Assembly: GCA_020746835.1 (NCBI GenBank)
Contig: JAGPNK010000013.1
Coordinates: 372,001-436,000 of the forward strand
Direction: 5' to 3'
DNA from: Stachybotrys elegans
Taxonomy: Eukaryota; Ascomycota; Sordariomycetes; Hypocreales; Stachybotryaceae
Length of the DNA stretch: 64,000 bases
Both the position numbers and the translations under genes were made by a program. The notes below the pieces were generated by a model, which did no database searches, had not been told where the DNA came from, and saw nothing but the letters and a program-made list of their open reading frames with translations. Each line of letters starts with the position of its first letter. Positions within the stretch are counted from its first letter, which is position 1. Below are positions 52,160-63,770 of the stretch, one piece after another.

Positions 52160-53998
52160 TTACAATGTGCCATGTTCAACCTTTTTCTTTGCCCACCATG
52201 CTCCCACTTCCAGGCACTCGCCCCAGCTTGTGCCGCTCTCACTCATCAAGTCGCCCATCATCTTGCCCAGCCACACGTCCCACTCGTCGATACTCTTTCC
52301 ACTGACTTCCCGGAGTAACGGCTCGAGGGCTTGCATCTGCTGGACCACCGTCAGAAGAGCCGTCTTGCGCAGCGCCGCCTGCCCAGACGTTAGGCTCTTC
52401 TTCTCCACCTTTTGGTGCGGCCCTTTGCCCTTGGACTCGACGTAGGACTTGCCGCCCTTGGTGACGACACCGCCCACGCCCTCCCGCTCCCATCGCACTT
52501 CACTAAGCGGGATGGCTAATCGGCGGGATTGAACGTCCCCAAGGACATCTGATTCTTGAAGGAGCGCAGCTCCGATGACTGCGCACGGCACGGCGGTCAA
52601 CTCCCGCCTTTCGCATGCTCGCAGCATCCAATGGTTGTATTCGACCAGGAAGGTGTTCAATGGTGGCGATAGGGGGGTGTTGGCGTTCATCACATAGGCG
52701 CCCAGGCTCGACGCCGCTTCCTGCTCCTCGGCGTCGTCCTTGCCGGATGGCACGTGCGGCCTAAGCATCCGGATGGTCTGGTCGGATTCCCAAATCTCCA
52801 GCGTGCCGCCTGGGCGGAGTAGCCGGATGTATTCATCCTGATAGGTCTGATACTGCATGTTGGGCGTGGCAAGGCTCATGTCCTTTGCCATGACGAGATC
52901 GAACTCCCCGCTGGGCAGCGGCCACGGCTGCTGGCGGAGGTCGTGCTGGATAAAGGTCCACTTCATATCGCTGTCAGGCTTGATGCTGTCCAGGGGCATG
53001 TTGGTGCTGCCGGGTGCAAGAGGGGCGATGTCGATGCCAGTGAAGTGTATGCCGCTATGGCCACGGTTTTTAAAGTACCGATGGCACATCATGCTCCAGA
53101 ATCCGGATCCGCATCCAATCTCTAGGACGCGAAGAGGCGGCTTCGTGGTGAGGGAAGGAGAACAGACGGGCGCGCCGAAGACCTGGATCATCAGGAGAGT
53201 CCGTAGGCACTGGCGGTGCAGCTCTGTAAGGTCTATGGGGAGTGGGTAGTTGAGGGTCGCGTCGTTGATGTAGGTGCGGCCGTTGCGCTGGGCGAAGGGC
53301 TTGGAGGCGTCCTTCTCCCCAGCTGCAGACGGATCGGTCGAGGTCATGGTGCGAGCCGACAGAGACGTGGTGCCGCTGGTGGAGGAGATGGACTCCGTGC
53401 GAGCAAAAGGGACCGTCATCTTGGAACTCGAAGAGGGTTTTGGATTGTCCTGTTCGTAGTATGCGCTGGGTATCATGGCCGCATCTTCTTGAGAGGCAGG
53501 GCTGCGGTATTTGCGGTCGGAGGACCTGCCGGGACGGTAGCGCGAGGAGAAGAAGGACGAGGACGAGAAGGTGCCGCGAGAGTCTGAAGGACTCGTGCCG
53601 GGCGAGCCCAGCAGGCCCGGGAGGTGAGCGTCAAGAGAGTGGTGGTGGTGGTGGTGGTGGTTGTGGAAATGGTGTGCCTGCGATTGGGGGCCAGTAAACG
53701 TCGGCCTCGAGACGTCAAAGTCGTCCCCCACGGCGGGGCGGGGGCCCTGTGGCGACGAAGGAGTAGATGCTGTCTCAAGCGATGATCGGGAAAAGTGGCT
53801 GCTGCTCGAGGCCCTGTGGTGTCTGAAGCGGGAACGCGAGGTGGATGTCTTGGGTTGCGAGGCGGCGGTGGGATTGGAAACAGAAGCAGAGGTGGAAATG
53901 GGAGTCGAATTGGATTGTAGGGAGCGGTCCGACGAGTCTGGCCGAGAGAAGAATAAAGGGGCGCCGGCAGACAACATAAAGGCACTGAACTCGGACAT
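52160..53998 (-). CDS. SAM-dependent methyltransferase with disordered N terminus
   Basis: From the ATG at 53998 the product has 612 residues. The first 240 are Ser/Thr/Pro-rich and include a His run (HNHHHHHHHS). The class I methyltransferase core follows: LRVLEIGCGSGFWSMMCHRYF (SAM loop), FTGIDIAPL, WTFIQHDLRQQPWPLP, FDLVMAKDM and LRPGGTLEIWESD. The remainder is a helical C terminus (WEREGVGGV, EWDVWLGKMMGDLM). The substrate is not deducible. Its 3' end lies 114 bases from the LYR gene end. Confidence 0.85.
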   Translation of the reverse strand: MSEFSAFMLSAGAPLFFSRPDSSDRSLQSNSTPISTSASVSNPTAASQPKTSTSRSRFRHHRASSSSHFSRSSLETASTPSSPQGPRPAVGDDFDVSRPTFTGPQSQAHHFHNHHHHHHHSLDAHLPGLLGSPGTSPSDSRGTFSSSSFFSSRYRPGRSSDRKYRSPASQEDAAMIPSAYYEQDNPKPSSSSKMTVPFARTESISSTSGTTSLSARTMTSTDPSAAGEKDASKPFAQRNGRTYINDATLNYPLPIDLTELHRQCLRTLLMIQVFGAPVCSPSLTTKPPLRVLEIGCGSGFWSMMCHRYFKNRGHSGIHFTGIDIAPLAPGSTNMPLDSIKPDSDMKWTFIQHDLRQQPWPLPSGEFDLVMAKDMSLATPNMQYQTYQDEYIRLLRPGGTLEIWESDQTIRMLRPHVPSGKDDAEEQEAASSLGAYVMNANTPLSPPLNTFLVEYNHWMLRACERRELTAVPCAVIGAALLQESDVLGDVQSRRLAIPLSEVRWEREGVGGVVTKGGKSYVESKGKGPHQKVEKKSLTSGQAALRKTALLTVVQQMQALEPLLREVSGKSIDEWDVWLGKMMGDLMSESGTSWGECLEVGAWWAKKKVEHGTL

Positions 53999-54143
53999 AA
54001 TCAACGGCCAAACCCCCTATTTGAGGAGGAGCCTAGAAGGGGAAAGGGATGGGATGGAGGGGGGTTGCAGAACTTGCGGCAGAAGCAGGTTCCCTGACTT
54101 GCAGGACCCGACGATACCTGGCGATACATGAGCAATCAGCTTA

Positions 54144-54179
54144 GGGGCAGGCTTAGGGGCGAGTAGGGGCGAGTAGGGG
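54144..54179 (+). other. Potential G-quadruplex motif
   Basis: Four GGGG tracts (54144-54147, 54156-54159, 54166-54169, 54176-54179) are separated by 8, 6 and 6 bases. They sit about 150-180 bases upstream of the methyltransferase ATG, with the C-rich strand as its sense strand. Confidence 0.5.
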
Positions 54180-56892
54180 CTGGTAGCGGCAGGCTACAGG
54201 TCGAGGCGCAGGGTTTGGGCCTTGGCATTGCCGTATCCCCAAGTATCCGCCTGGCCGGATCGGTGCCCCGTTTGCCGCTAGCAGGCAGCATGGCGCTGGG
54301 CCGTCGCCGGTGGCCGCTAATGGCTACCCGTTGTAATAACCATCATGGATTGTGGATGGGGACTTGGACAGGAACAGGCAAAGAGGGAAGAGGGATATAA
54401 TGGACGTGTGGGCGGAAGGGGAGGGAAAAAGGTGAAGGGTGAAAAAATTTGAAGAAAATGAATCGGGTAACGTACGATGGCTTCCACCGCCAATTCCCCC
54501 AGCCTCTTTGTCCTCTCTCCTCCGTCTCTGTCTTTGTTTGTCGTTACCCTCGCGTATCGTTTCCCACTCGCAGAAATATTTTCTTCTTCCCCTCCAGGCT
54601 AGGCTCGGTTGAGATGGCCGGCCCGGCTTGGCCAGGTTCTTCCCTGCCGAAAATGGATGGATAGGATGGCCTGCAAAACCTGCAAGGTAGGAGGATATCG
54701 TCACAGAATCTGCGAGGTTGCGCCGCCACACGTCTCGCTTGACCGGTCAGGATTCCTGGCCTGGCTGCTTTTGTCGGCAAACCCCGAGCCGGCATGTGAT
54801 GGGCGCCGCCGAGCGCTCGTGCAAAAGGAACGTTGCGGCAGCCTCGATTTGGATTGGATCGTCGGCTTTCTTTCCGCGTGCTCCTGTTGTTTTTCTCTTA
54901 TCTTTTTTCTTTTTTTTGGCCTTATTAGTTTCGTCTCCTTTGCTGGCGTGTGTTGTGCTCTCGACGGAACCCTGTCCTCCTGCGTCTAGCGACGGCAGAG
55001 AGGCCGATAAGGCTGTGATGAAATGGCGACAGCAACGGCGACGGCGACGGCGATGGCGTCTGATGTAATGCCTGCAGCCGAATCCTCCCGCAAGTGGGCT
55101 CGCGCTTTCTTTTCTTTTTTTCCTGACGGGGTCGAATTTGCTGACGGGCTGCCCTATGACTGGATATTATCGTCGTGGCTGCTCGTCATCTTGGAACGTA
55201 ATCGGCAAATGCTACCTCAAGCTCGCAATGATGCCCAGGTTCGCAATGATGCCCAGAGAGGTGGCAATCATGGACTGGGGTTGCCTGCTGCCCTCCAAGG
55301 TCGCAGAGGCTTGTTGGTCCAAAGTCCCTTTCCAAGACGGTCGGCATGGACTGGCTGTGTTACATTGCAGAAACATTCAAAACCCGGGGTAGCCCGCATT
55401 TATATCGCAACCGCTCTCAGCAGCCAAAGCTGTGCGGCCTCTTACCGACCGGCTTCCCCTTCCAATCTAGTCTGCTGGACACTGGTCTCTTGTGCAAGCA
55501 TTTCCTTGCCAAGGATGGCGATGGATAGCGATGGTGGGGTGGACCAAACACCATGCTCTCTTCCCCGCATCAACTATCAAGCGTGAACTGCCAGACTCAA
55601 TCTGGTCCAGGTTGTACATGGTCGGTCAGGTCTCTCACCTGCCGTAAACTGCCTCACGCATTGACTATCGTGGAGACTTGTTTTGGCGGTGAGGTACTGT
55701 TATCTGGATGCCTATCAATCTCTTCTGCAATGGTCCCTGTCCTTGCTTTACCGATGCTCAATGCTCGTAAACTTTGTGGCCGTATCGTATCTATGCCATG
55801 GTTCTTTATTGATGCTCGCACACGCAGCGCCACCCAGCCACCGTGTGTTGGTCCAGGCCATCGAGATGGCTTTCGCCATGAGCCGTGACAACTTCGCGCA
55901 TCTGGGAAACTGTTGGTTCCGGCGCGAGGGTCACCTCGCGAGTGCTTGATCCTGTCTCGTATCTATACGAGTTCCACACTACATGCTCCACGCAACTGCG
56001 TGCACAAGACCATCTGTCGATCCTGCAGCTCACATAATTTGCATTCAACCACTCGGCACCGCCCGCCCTACACCTAAGCTGGCCAGCTTGCCGGTTTTTG
56101 CGTGATGTGTCATCGGACCTGGGCCATGACCACGACCTTGTGACATAAATATGCCGAACAATGAAGGAGCCAGCCGCCCGGGCCGACGAGGCCTTGCAAG
56201 CCCAGAGCTCAGATAAGACCCCCCATTCATCGGAGATTGCCATGGCCAATCATGGTCGGAGGCGACGCGCTACATCATGATTGGCGTCTTGGTTCAATGG
56301 TGGTGAATAGGCATGGTTGGTTTTGACAGCATAATCGTGCTGTCACCTGATAGTCGTGGTCGGTTAGTCGCTGAGGCAATCTGTTCTGTCCAAGGGCTCT
56401 GTAAAAGTGGAAGTTTTGGAGTGGCCAAGTGCCGGCTGCACGTGACCAGAAGGCTGCGGAGTTGATGCACGTGATTACGCTCCCGTTAGTCGGCACTTGG
56501 TCACTGCAAAGCCGCATCGTGGCCACGACCTCTGATAACGGCAAGATTCATCCATCTGTCAAAGCATCACTTGACTTTGCAGCAGTTATATGGCCTTCTG
56601 CGCTCATTCGTTATCGTACGTAGCACTGGCACAGTTTCCCCACCCCGCGGCGCATCACTGCAACCTGGCCTGCTCTTCAGACTTTGCCTCAGCCCAGCTG
56701 ATAGATCCTGCAGACAATTGCTCTCATCGACACGGTAGTTTCAGCTCACGCATCCCTTTGATCGCCGAATCGTCGTCTCTACCGAAATCTTCGAGCTCGT
56801 CCGGCCTGCGGCACAAAGGACCCACGCTACACGACCCAGCCTTGGATACTCGATGGCACATTGACATCGATACCACCCGTGACCCAGAAGTG

Positions 56893-56914
56893 CTTCTTCT
56901 TCTTCTTCTTCTTC
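56893..56914 (+). repeat. CTT trinucleotide run
   Basis: Seven CTT units upstream of CCR4, probably within its promoter or leader. Confidence 0.8.
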
Positions 56915-57217
56915 CTCCCTACCGCACATGCAACCTCTGCTACACCGAGCTCATGCGCAAACGCGAGAATCCTTATCTGTTCACCACTCTCCGCCTATCC
57001 TAAAGAAAACACGTCATTACATTATCACGACCCCGCGCGGCCAGGTCCCCCCCGGTTCCGATACTGCTCGACAGATGGTTTACGACGTTTGGATCGACAA
57101 TCGACCGAAATAACCCACACGCCCCTCGCGAGCTTCGACCCGCGAGCCTGCCGAGCTGCTTGCCGGCGCTTCTTCCGTCACCGATCTAGGGTTTCTGCAC
57201 TGTGAAACGTTGCCGGC

Positions 57218-59382
57218 ATGTACTCCCAAGGCCATCAGCAGGGACACAATGCCCGGCTTAATGGAGCAGGCCGCGGAATACCCAACCTCTTGTACAACTA
57301 CCAGCAGCACGCGCACGCGCAGCACCCGTCCCCAGCTCACCAGCACCAAGGCCTCCAGCACGACCATGGCATGCCCAACACCAACGGCCTGGGCCATCAC
57401 AATTCCTTTGGCGCCGGTGTCCTGGGAAACTCCAACGCGTTTGCCGCCAACAACATCCCAAACGGCCATGGCTCCGTGTCTAGGGCAAACCAGGCACCGC
57501 AGAATGAGATGTGGCAGGAGCAGATCCGCATGCACAAGGAGGCAGAGCGTGCCCACAGCGCCATGACGGACCAGCAGCAACCACACTACTATGCGAGACT
57601 CAAGGCATCGGAGAATAGAGGCATAGGCGGCCCTCCCCCCAGTAGTGGTAGGACGCAGGCAGATGGCGAAGATGACCCGGCCGATAGGAGGAGACCGTAC
57701 AATTTGGAGAAGGAAACGAACCGGCAGGATTGGCACAATATGGACATGAGCGGCCAAGGTCTCCGGAACTTGGCTCCCGAGCTCTTCCGCTACAAGTTTC
57801 TCAACGAGCTCTACATTGCCTCCAACAAGCTCACCAAGCTCCCCAAGGAAATTGGTGAGCTGCGCCAGCTCCGCCATCTCGATGCTTCCTACAACCAAAT
57901 CTCCGAGATCCCCGCCGAGATTGGCATGTGTACTTTCTTAAAGCAGCTCCTCCTCTTCAATAACAACATTCAAGAGCTGCCGTTTGAGCTTGGCTCCCTC
58001 CATCTTTTGGAAATGCTTGGCATCGAGGGAAACCCACTGGATCCGAACGTGAAGCAAGAAATCATGGACAAGGGCACCAAGAGCCTCATCAATGCGCTGA
58101 GAGAGGGCGCTCCGAGTAAGTAGCAGCGTGGCTGGCAGATGTCGTGACCAGACAGCTGACCCTTTTAGTTCCCATCCCGCCCGAACCCCGAAAAGAGATT
58201 ATTATTCAAGAAGATGTACCAGACAGCTTGGAGCGCGTCAAGGTCTTCTCCTGGAACATCCTCTGCGACAAGTACGCAACTCCTCAAACCTACGGCTACA
58301 CGCCCCGTCGTGCCCTCGAGTGGGAATACCGAAAGGATTGTGTACTGGAGGAGCTTCGCATCAGGGATGCCGACTTCCTGGCCCTGCAGGAGGTTTCGAC
58401 AGATGCATTCAAGGAGGACCTCAGTCCCGAGCTCGCGCAGATGGACTACAAGGGCGTGCACTGGCCCAAGTCTCGCGCCAGGACCATGTCCGAAAGGGAC
58501 GCCCAGAGCGTCGACGGATGCGCCGTGTTCTACAAGCAGAGCAAGTACATCCTGCTGGACAAGCAGCTTATTGAGTTTGCTACCATTGCCATCAACCGAC
58601 CCGACATGAAGAACCAGCACGATGTCTTCAACCGTGTGATGCCAAAGGACAACATTGCCGTCATCTGCTTCTTCGAGTCTCGGCTGACGGGCGCACGCAT
58701 CATCCTGGTCAACGCCCATCTGACCTGGGATTCGGCGCTTGCAGACGTCAAGGTGATCCAGACGGGCATCTTGATGGAGCACGTCACGAAGCTGGCAGAA
58801 AAGTACGCAAGGTGGCCGGCTCTGAAGGAGAAGAAACTCATCACCGTACCAACCGGGGAGGAGAATGAAGTTCCACTGCCAGTCATTGAGCCTGGTCCGA
58901 GCCAAGAGTACCGCGTCAACACGGAAATTCCTCTGGTGGTATGCGGTGACTTCAACTCTACCGAGGACTCTTCTGTATACGAGCTCATGTCCATGGGCCG
59001 TGTGCCTCCTGATCACCTTGAACTCAGCAGCTACCAGTACGGAAGCTTTACGCGCGACGGCATCGAGCATCCATTCAGCCTACGGGATGCGTACGCGCAC
59101 ATCAAGAACACGGCGGACGAGATGCCCTTTACCAACTACACGCCTGGCTTTGCGGACGTGATTGACTACATTTGGTATTCCACAAACACGCTCGAAGTAG
59201 TCGACCTGCTGGGCCCGCCTGACCCTACCTATCTCAAGCGCGTGCCCGCATTCCCCAACTGGCACTTCCCGGCCGACCACATCCAGATCATGTCTGAGTT
59301 CGTCATCAAGGGAAGGAAAGAGAAGAAGCACGTGGACAGGGAGCCAGATTTTGGCGGCGGCGGATCCGGCTCGCGTGGCTAG
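57218..59382 (+). CDS. CCR4: CCR4 deadenylase (CCR4-NOT catalytic subunit)
   Basis: Exons 57218-58115 and 58169-59382 give 703 residues. The N terminus is Gln/His/Asn-rich. Residues about 190-275 hold leucine-rich repeats (LNELYIASNKLTKLPKEIGEL, LRHLDASYNQISEIPAEIG) that bind the NOT scaffold. The exonuclease-endonuclease-phosphatase domain has SWNILCDKYAT, LALQEVS (metal Glu), NAHLTWD, CGDFNSTEDSSVY, DVIDYIWYS and the final PADHIQIMSEF catalytic His. It shortens mRNA poly(A) tails in the cytoplasm. The A|TT split codon at the intron joins GAPS to IPIPPEP, preserving both conserved parts. Confidence 0.96.
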
Positions 59383-60247
59383 AAGACACAACGCTAAGGG
59401 CACGGCGCTGGCACTTTTTGCGAATTTCGACCAAACGGAGCGTGTGTGTGGAAACGGGGCCCTGGGGCGGATTGGCATGGAGGCTTCGAATCTGGATGTA
59501 GGTTTTGGGTTCTTTTTGCAAACTGGAGTTTAAGGGAATCTCACAACGGCACGACGGGGAGGGGCGCGGACGGAAGGTAGGCAATTGGCCCAGCGGAAGC
59601 GAAATCGAAGCGCGAAGGGGAGGGTTTAGCAAAGTCGGACGAGCAAAATGTGCGAGTCGCCGTGGCATTAGTTGGTCGGCTATACACGCGCGAAGAGGCG
59701 AACGGAAAGACAACCAAGATGAGAAGGAGAAGAGAGAGAGAAAAAAAGATGAAAAGCACCTAAAAGATCAGAAAGAGGGAGGAGCCAGCGGGAGAAAGGA
59801 GAGAGGAATCCATGGCAGGGAGCGGTTGAGATATGTCGGGCGTGTAGATTCTGTGTAGGAGTCGTCGGTTTCATGTCTTTTTGTTTTCATCTTTTCTTCG
59901 ATGGCTGTTGGCCTGCCTGGAAAGCATTATTTGTGTTTACCTCTCTCTGTCTCTTTCTCCCTTAACTCCCTTCCTCATGCTCCTGATGTGGTGGTTGGTT
60001 TATCTTCTCTCCTCTTCTCTTCTCTCTCTCGTTTCTTTCCTTCACTTCTTCACTTTTGAGATTCTTTTTATTTTCATTTTTGTTATCCCTCTTTTTTATT
60101 TTTGTGTACAGCAACATTCGGTTGGAAGGTGGGCGGCAGACGAGAAAAAAACACATGAATGGAAAACCCCCGTTTTTGGTCGGTCGATCGACTGGCCGCA
60201 ACATATGACAACCGTCCCCAACAACCATGCTGTAAAACTGTGACATG
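59383..60247. other. Convergent 3' region
   Basis: This is the 3' flank of CCR4 and of the M24 peptidase gene. A strongly purine-rich block (about 59690-59800) is followed by a pyrimidine-rich block (59880-60110). No gene was seen. Confidence 0.5.
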
Positions 60248-61694
60248 CTACAGCTCCTCGGAAGAAAGGTGCGACGTCGTGATGAGATGGAACTCGTCCT
60301 GCCGAGCGTACAGCCATTCAAACGTCTGCGTCGAGGCGTCCCAGTAGACGTCCTCCTCGAGGGCGAAGGGGACGGTTGCGCCGCCGAATTCGGGGACGGC
60401 GTGTTCGGCGTAGAGCTCCACGCTGTACCACGTGTCGCTGAGAAGGGGGAGGTCTCCCAGGACGGGGACGTGGTCTTGGAGGTTTGTCATGCCTGGCGGG
60501 CGCTGTTAGTACTAAACCACCAAGGGGGTGATGATGATGAACATAGGGCCAAGATGACGTATGCATACCGACAACAGCTCCAGCGGCGTGCCCCCAATCC
60601 CCAACGGCATGCGAGTACACCTTGCCAGCGATGCCCTCCTTGTCCATCTGCGCCAGCGTATCCTTGAGAATCTCATTCCCCGTGCGTCCCGGCCTCATCA
60701 TCTCCCGCGAGATATCCTGCATGCGGTTCGCCTTGCGCAGGCCCTCCCTCAGCCCGCGGGGCGCCTCGCTCTCGCCGGGGCGCAGCACGTAGGCCAGGTG
60801 CTGCGTGTCCGTGTTCATGCCCATGGCCGTGACGCCAAAGTCGACGTGCAGCATGTCGCCGGGGGCGATGGCGCGGTCCGGCCCGGGGAAGCGCTCGTCG
60901 ACGAGGATGCTGACCGAGGGGGGGAACCACGTCGTCAGGTTGTGCGCCTGGAGCTCCTCGCGCAGCCACCACTCGACGTCGGCGGGCGTCGTTTCGCCGG
61001 CGGTGATGACCTCGGCGCTGAAGGCCTTGCTGATCATGGCCCAGGCCGTTTCTTGCAGCTTGCGGTACCAGTCGAGCCGCGCCGCGATCTGCGTCCCGAT
61101 CAGGTCGAGCGAGAGCAGCGGGCGCAGGACGAAGCGGTCTGTCCAGCGGCTGCCCAGCTCGGCGGCAATGATGTCGCGCTCGCCGGCGTGCAGCCCAGAC
61201 GCGAAGGCGAGTTCCTGGTGGTCATTGACCGCGATGGTGGCCGGCTCGTGCCGCTCCAGGACCTCGAGGATGTCGTCCCAGATCTGCGGAGTGTTGTCGA
61301 TCCAGGAGTAGGCAGCCGGCCCGCCATGCGTCGTGTTGGCCATGTAGAGATATGTCGTGCGGCGACGAGCCGAGAATGTCTCTGCGGACTTGAGGACCCA
61401 GAAGATGGTCTCCTCGGCATACTCGCGCTGGCTGATCTAAAAAAGAAAGACAATATGAGGACACGTTCGAAAAAGGAAAGGTGAGCGAGACGGGGAGAGG
61501 CGAGATACCAGCCAAGCATCGACATTGTGCTTGTATAAGAGATCCGGGATGGCGGCTGTGCGCTCAGCGACCCATTCGTTCTGCAGACGGGCCTGCTCGC
61601 GCAAGGGCGGCAATCTATGGTACGATGGGCTCTTGGCAACTGCCTGCGATGCCAGGAGGCAAGCAACGGCGAGGACGGCGGCTGTCTTCATCAT
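60248..61694 (-). CDS. Secreted M24 metallopeptidase (Xaa-Pro aminopeptidase-like)
   Basis: Exons in coding order 61694-61509, 61436-60569 and 60492-60248 give 432 residues. The start MMKTAAVLAVACLLASQAVA is a signal peptide. The M24 metal ligands are visible in order: Asp in LHVDFGV, Asp in MNTDTQHLAYV, His in VGDWGHAAGAVVG, Glu in YSVELYAEH and Glu in PFALEEDVYWD. The last intron falls just after GHAAGAVVG. The full ligand set implies an active creatinase-fold aminopeptidase, probably secreted and acting on peptides with proline. The frame runs past the donor at 60568 without splicing but loses the last ligands, which confirms the intron. Confidence 0.88.
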
Positions 61695-62015
61695 GGAAAT
61701 GCGAGTGGTGAGTGAGTGTAAGTGTTTGAGTGTGTTTCATGAGGAGCTCAAGTGAGATAACACGGGCAGCTTCCTAAATCGGCAGGGTTCTCTCAGCCAT
61801 CTCCACCCAGTCAAATAGTTCCCACCGTTAGTATTGAATCATACGACCTCGAAACCTATTCAATATCCTTGAAGTTTGCTACCCCGACATGGCAAATTCT
61901 CACTCACATTCCATCTCATCACCGTGGGGAAATCCAGCAGAAGCATACGCAAGTCGTCATATCTATATCGTGGTGGTATCGAGAAGAGATCCATAGTGTT
62001 ACAAAGCCCGTCCGT
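61695..62015. other. Intergenic, no gene seen
   Basis: This holds the upstream region of the M24 peptidase and the 3' flank of the carrier gene. Nothing else was recognised. Confidence 0.5.
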
Positions 62016-63353
62016 CTAGTGAAGCAGTATGTCATACCCGTCCTTGCTGATCCTGACCTCCTCGGCCCCGAACCCGTACTTGCGCCGTATCAGCTCGAAG
62101 ATGATGAGCCCCGCGCTCGTGCTCGGCACCTGGCGGATCGCGTTCCACCAGAACCCGCGGTACAGCCACCGCGCCACGCCCTGGCCCTCGGACGCCGCCT
62201 CGGCCGCGCAGCCCGCCCACGTCTCCTGGTACGCGTGGTAGTAGGCGCGGAGCATGCGCCACCGCCGGTGCGGCCTGTCCGGGCTGCGCGGCAGCCGCAT
62301 CCGCGCCGCCTTGGCGTCCAGGTCCTCCAGGTGGTCCCAGTGCTTGACTTGGAAGTGCGTCAGCGGGTGCAGCACCAGCTGCTGCGCAAACGACGCGCTG
62401 ATGCCCGCCATGAGCAGAAACGCCGGCTCGATGGCGTAGTGCGGCCGTATGATGGCGAAGTCGTTGCGCTTCTCCCGCGGCGTCGGCCGCTTCATGGCGA
62501 GCGTGTCGACAATGTCCTGCGCCAGGCCGCCGTAGTACCACGTCACGAAGCCGTAGTATCCCTGCGCCTTGACGTACTCAAACGTGCTGAAGAAGATGGC
62601 GCTGCCCAGGCTGTCCTTGGTCAGCGAGAGGCCCCAGCCGGCAAATATGCCGCGTAGTCCGATATCTCGGAGCTTCTCGGCGCTAAACGACCACATGCTG
62701 CGCGGCCTGCCCCCTTCGTTGATCAGGTCACGGTGGTCGAACCGGGCCTGGATGGCGTCCAGCGGCGCCGCGACGAAGCTCTGGAGAGCGCCCGCCATGA
62801 GTCCGGCGGTAAAGGTATGCGATGGCGATGGCGGTGGGTAGATTCTCTTGCTGGCCTTGGCGCTGTCCTCGTGCAGCCGGCCGAGGATCTGGAGATAGCT
62901 CGTGTACAGCACAGCGCCGACGCCCACATTCGCAATGAGCGGCGGCAAAACCTGGTGCGTCAAAACCCCCCAGCCTTCCTGCTTGATGGCCGACGTGAGC
63001 ACGCCGGGCGTGGTGCTCCTCATCCACAGCCACGTCTGCCTCATCAAGACGGACAGCCGCGTGGCCGTCTCGTCCGTGGCCGTCTCCAGCATCAGGCCCC
63101 GGATCCGCGCCTGGTGCACCGTCCTCGCGTACGCCAGGTAGTCGACGCGCGTGCGGAAGAAGGCCTTGGCCGGCGCGCGGAAGTAGAAGGCGACGACCTG
63201 GGCGCTGAGGGCTCGCACGCCGGCGGCTGACGCGGCCGTGGCGGCATTGTTGCGCGGTGCCCGGTCCGGCACGTCCTCGGGCGGGATGACGGGGAGAAGG
63301 CCCGGTGGGAAGTCGACAGCCGGTCCTGAAGCCTCATTTCGACCTATCGACAT
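62016..63353 (-). CDS. Mitochondrial carrier family protein
   Basis: From the ATG at 63353 the product has 445 residues; an in-frame ATG at 63416 would give 466. A Pro-rich N terminus precedes carrier-like repeats: VLTHQVLPPLIANVGVGAVLYTSYL, FTAGLMAGALQSFVAAPLDAIQARF (the PxD motif), LRGIFAGWGLSLTKDSLGSAIFFSTFEYVK, LMAGISASFAQQLVLHPLTHFQV and LYRGFWWNAIRQVPSTSAGLIIFELIRRK. It is longer than the usual 300 residues, and its PxD motifs are partly altered (HPLTHFQV), so it may be a divergent carrier without classic transport. It should lie in the inner mitochondrial membrane. Confidence 0.8.
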   Translation of the reverse strand: MSIGRNEASGPAVDFPPGLLPVIPPEDVPDRAPRNNAATAASAAGVRALSAQVVAFYFRAPAKAFFRTRVDYLAYARTVHQARIRGLMLETATDETATRLSVLMRQTWLWMRSTTPGVLTSAIKQEGWGVLTHQVLPPLIANVGVGAVLYTSYLQILGRLHEDSAKASKRIYPPPSPSHTFTAGLMAGALQSFVAAPLDAIQARFDHRDLINEGGRPRSMWSFSAEKLRDIGLRGIFAGWGLSLTKDSLGSAIFFSTFEYVKAQGYYGFVTWYYGGLAQDIVDTLAMKRPTPREKRNDFAIIRPHYAIEPAFLLMAGISASFAQQLVLHPLTHFQVKHWDHLEDLDAKAARMRLPRSPDRPHRRWRMLRAYYHAYQETWAGCAAEAASEGQGVARWLYRGFWWNAIRQVPSTSAGLIIFELIRRKYGFGAEEVRISKDGYDILLH

Positions 63354-63770
63354 GGCTCCGGGGGCGCATTGTGATGAGATCAAGTTTTGGTCCTGGTCAA
63401 GTGATGTCTCATCCAAGGTGAGGTCTGGTCAGGAGGTCGGATGACTAAGCCACTGTACCGCAGCCGCAGATCGGGTAATATCGTGTCCTGCGCGATTCAG
63501 GCTCATCAGGGCCACGACAATAATGAAACATGAGTTATGTGTTGTGAAGGGGTGAGACAAGTATCACATTAAATCTCAGGACTATGCACTTTCTCTCAGG
63601 CATGGGTATTCCGATGGCCACATGTGGCATGGATTCTTTGTCTCGTTAGACCTTCTATCCCTATGCGAATGCGCTTTTCCACCGAATCCGACGCCGATAT
63701 AAAGCAAATCCCATCCAATAACCCTTTTCTTCCTCTTTTCTTTCCTTTTTTTTTCCCTTCCTCCCTTTAC
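63354..63770. other. Intergenic, 5' flank of carrier and 3' flank of ELP3
   Basis: No gene was seen apart from the alternative carrier start at 63416. A pyrimidine-rich stretch lies at 63720-63770. Confidence 0.5.

Larger units (their letters stand above)
53999..57217. other. Long gene-free stretch, divergent promoters
   Basis: About 3.2 kb between the methyltransferase (minus) and CCR4 (plus). It contains four GGGG tracts (54144-54179) and a CTT run (56893-56914). Frames up to 187 codons appear but none has a domain, signal or splice support. Confidence 0.5.

Noticed and set aside
54138..54187. Telomere repeat array
   Set aside because: Units are imperfect and few; flanking genes on both sides show this is not a chromosome end.
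55023..55586. 187-codon plus-strand frame in the gap upstream of CCR4
   Set aside because: No domain, no splice support and simple-sequence N terminus.
60561..61484. 307-codon plus-strand frame opposite the M24 peptidase
   Set aside because: Antisense shadow; the minus strand carries all metal-binding motifs.
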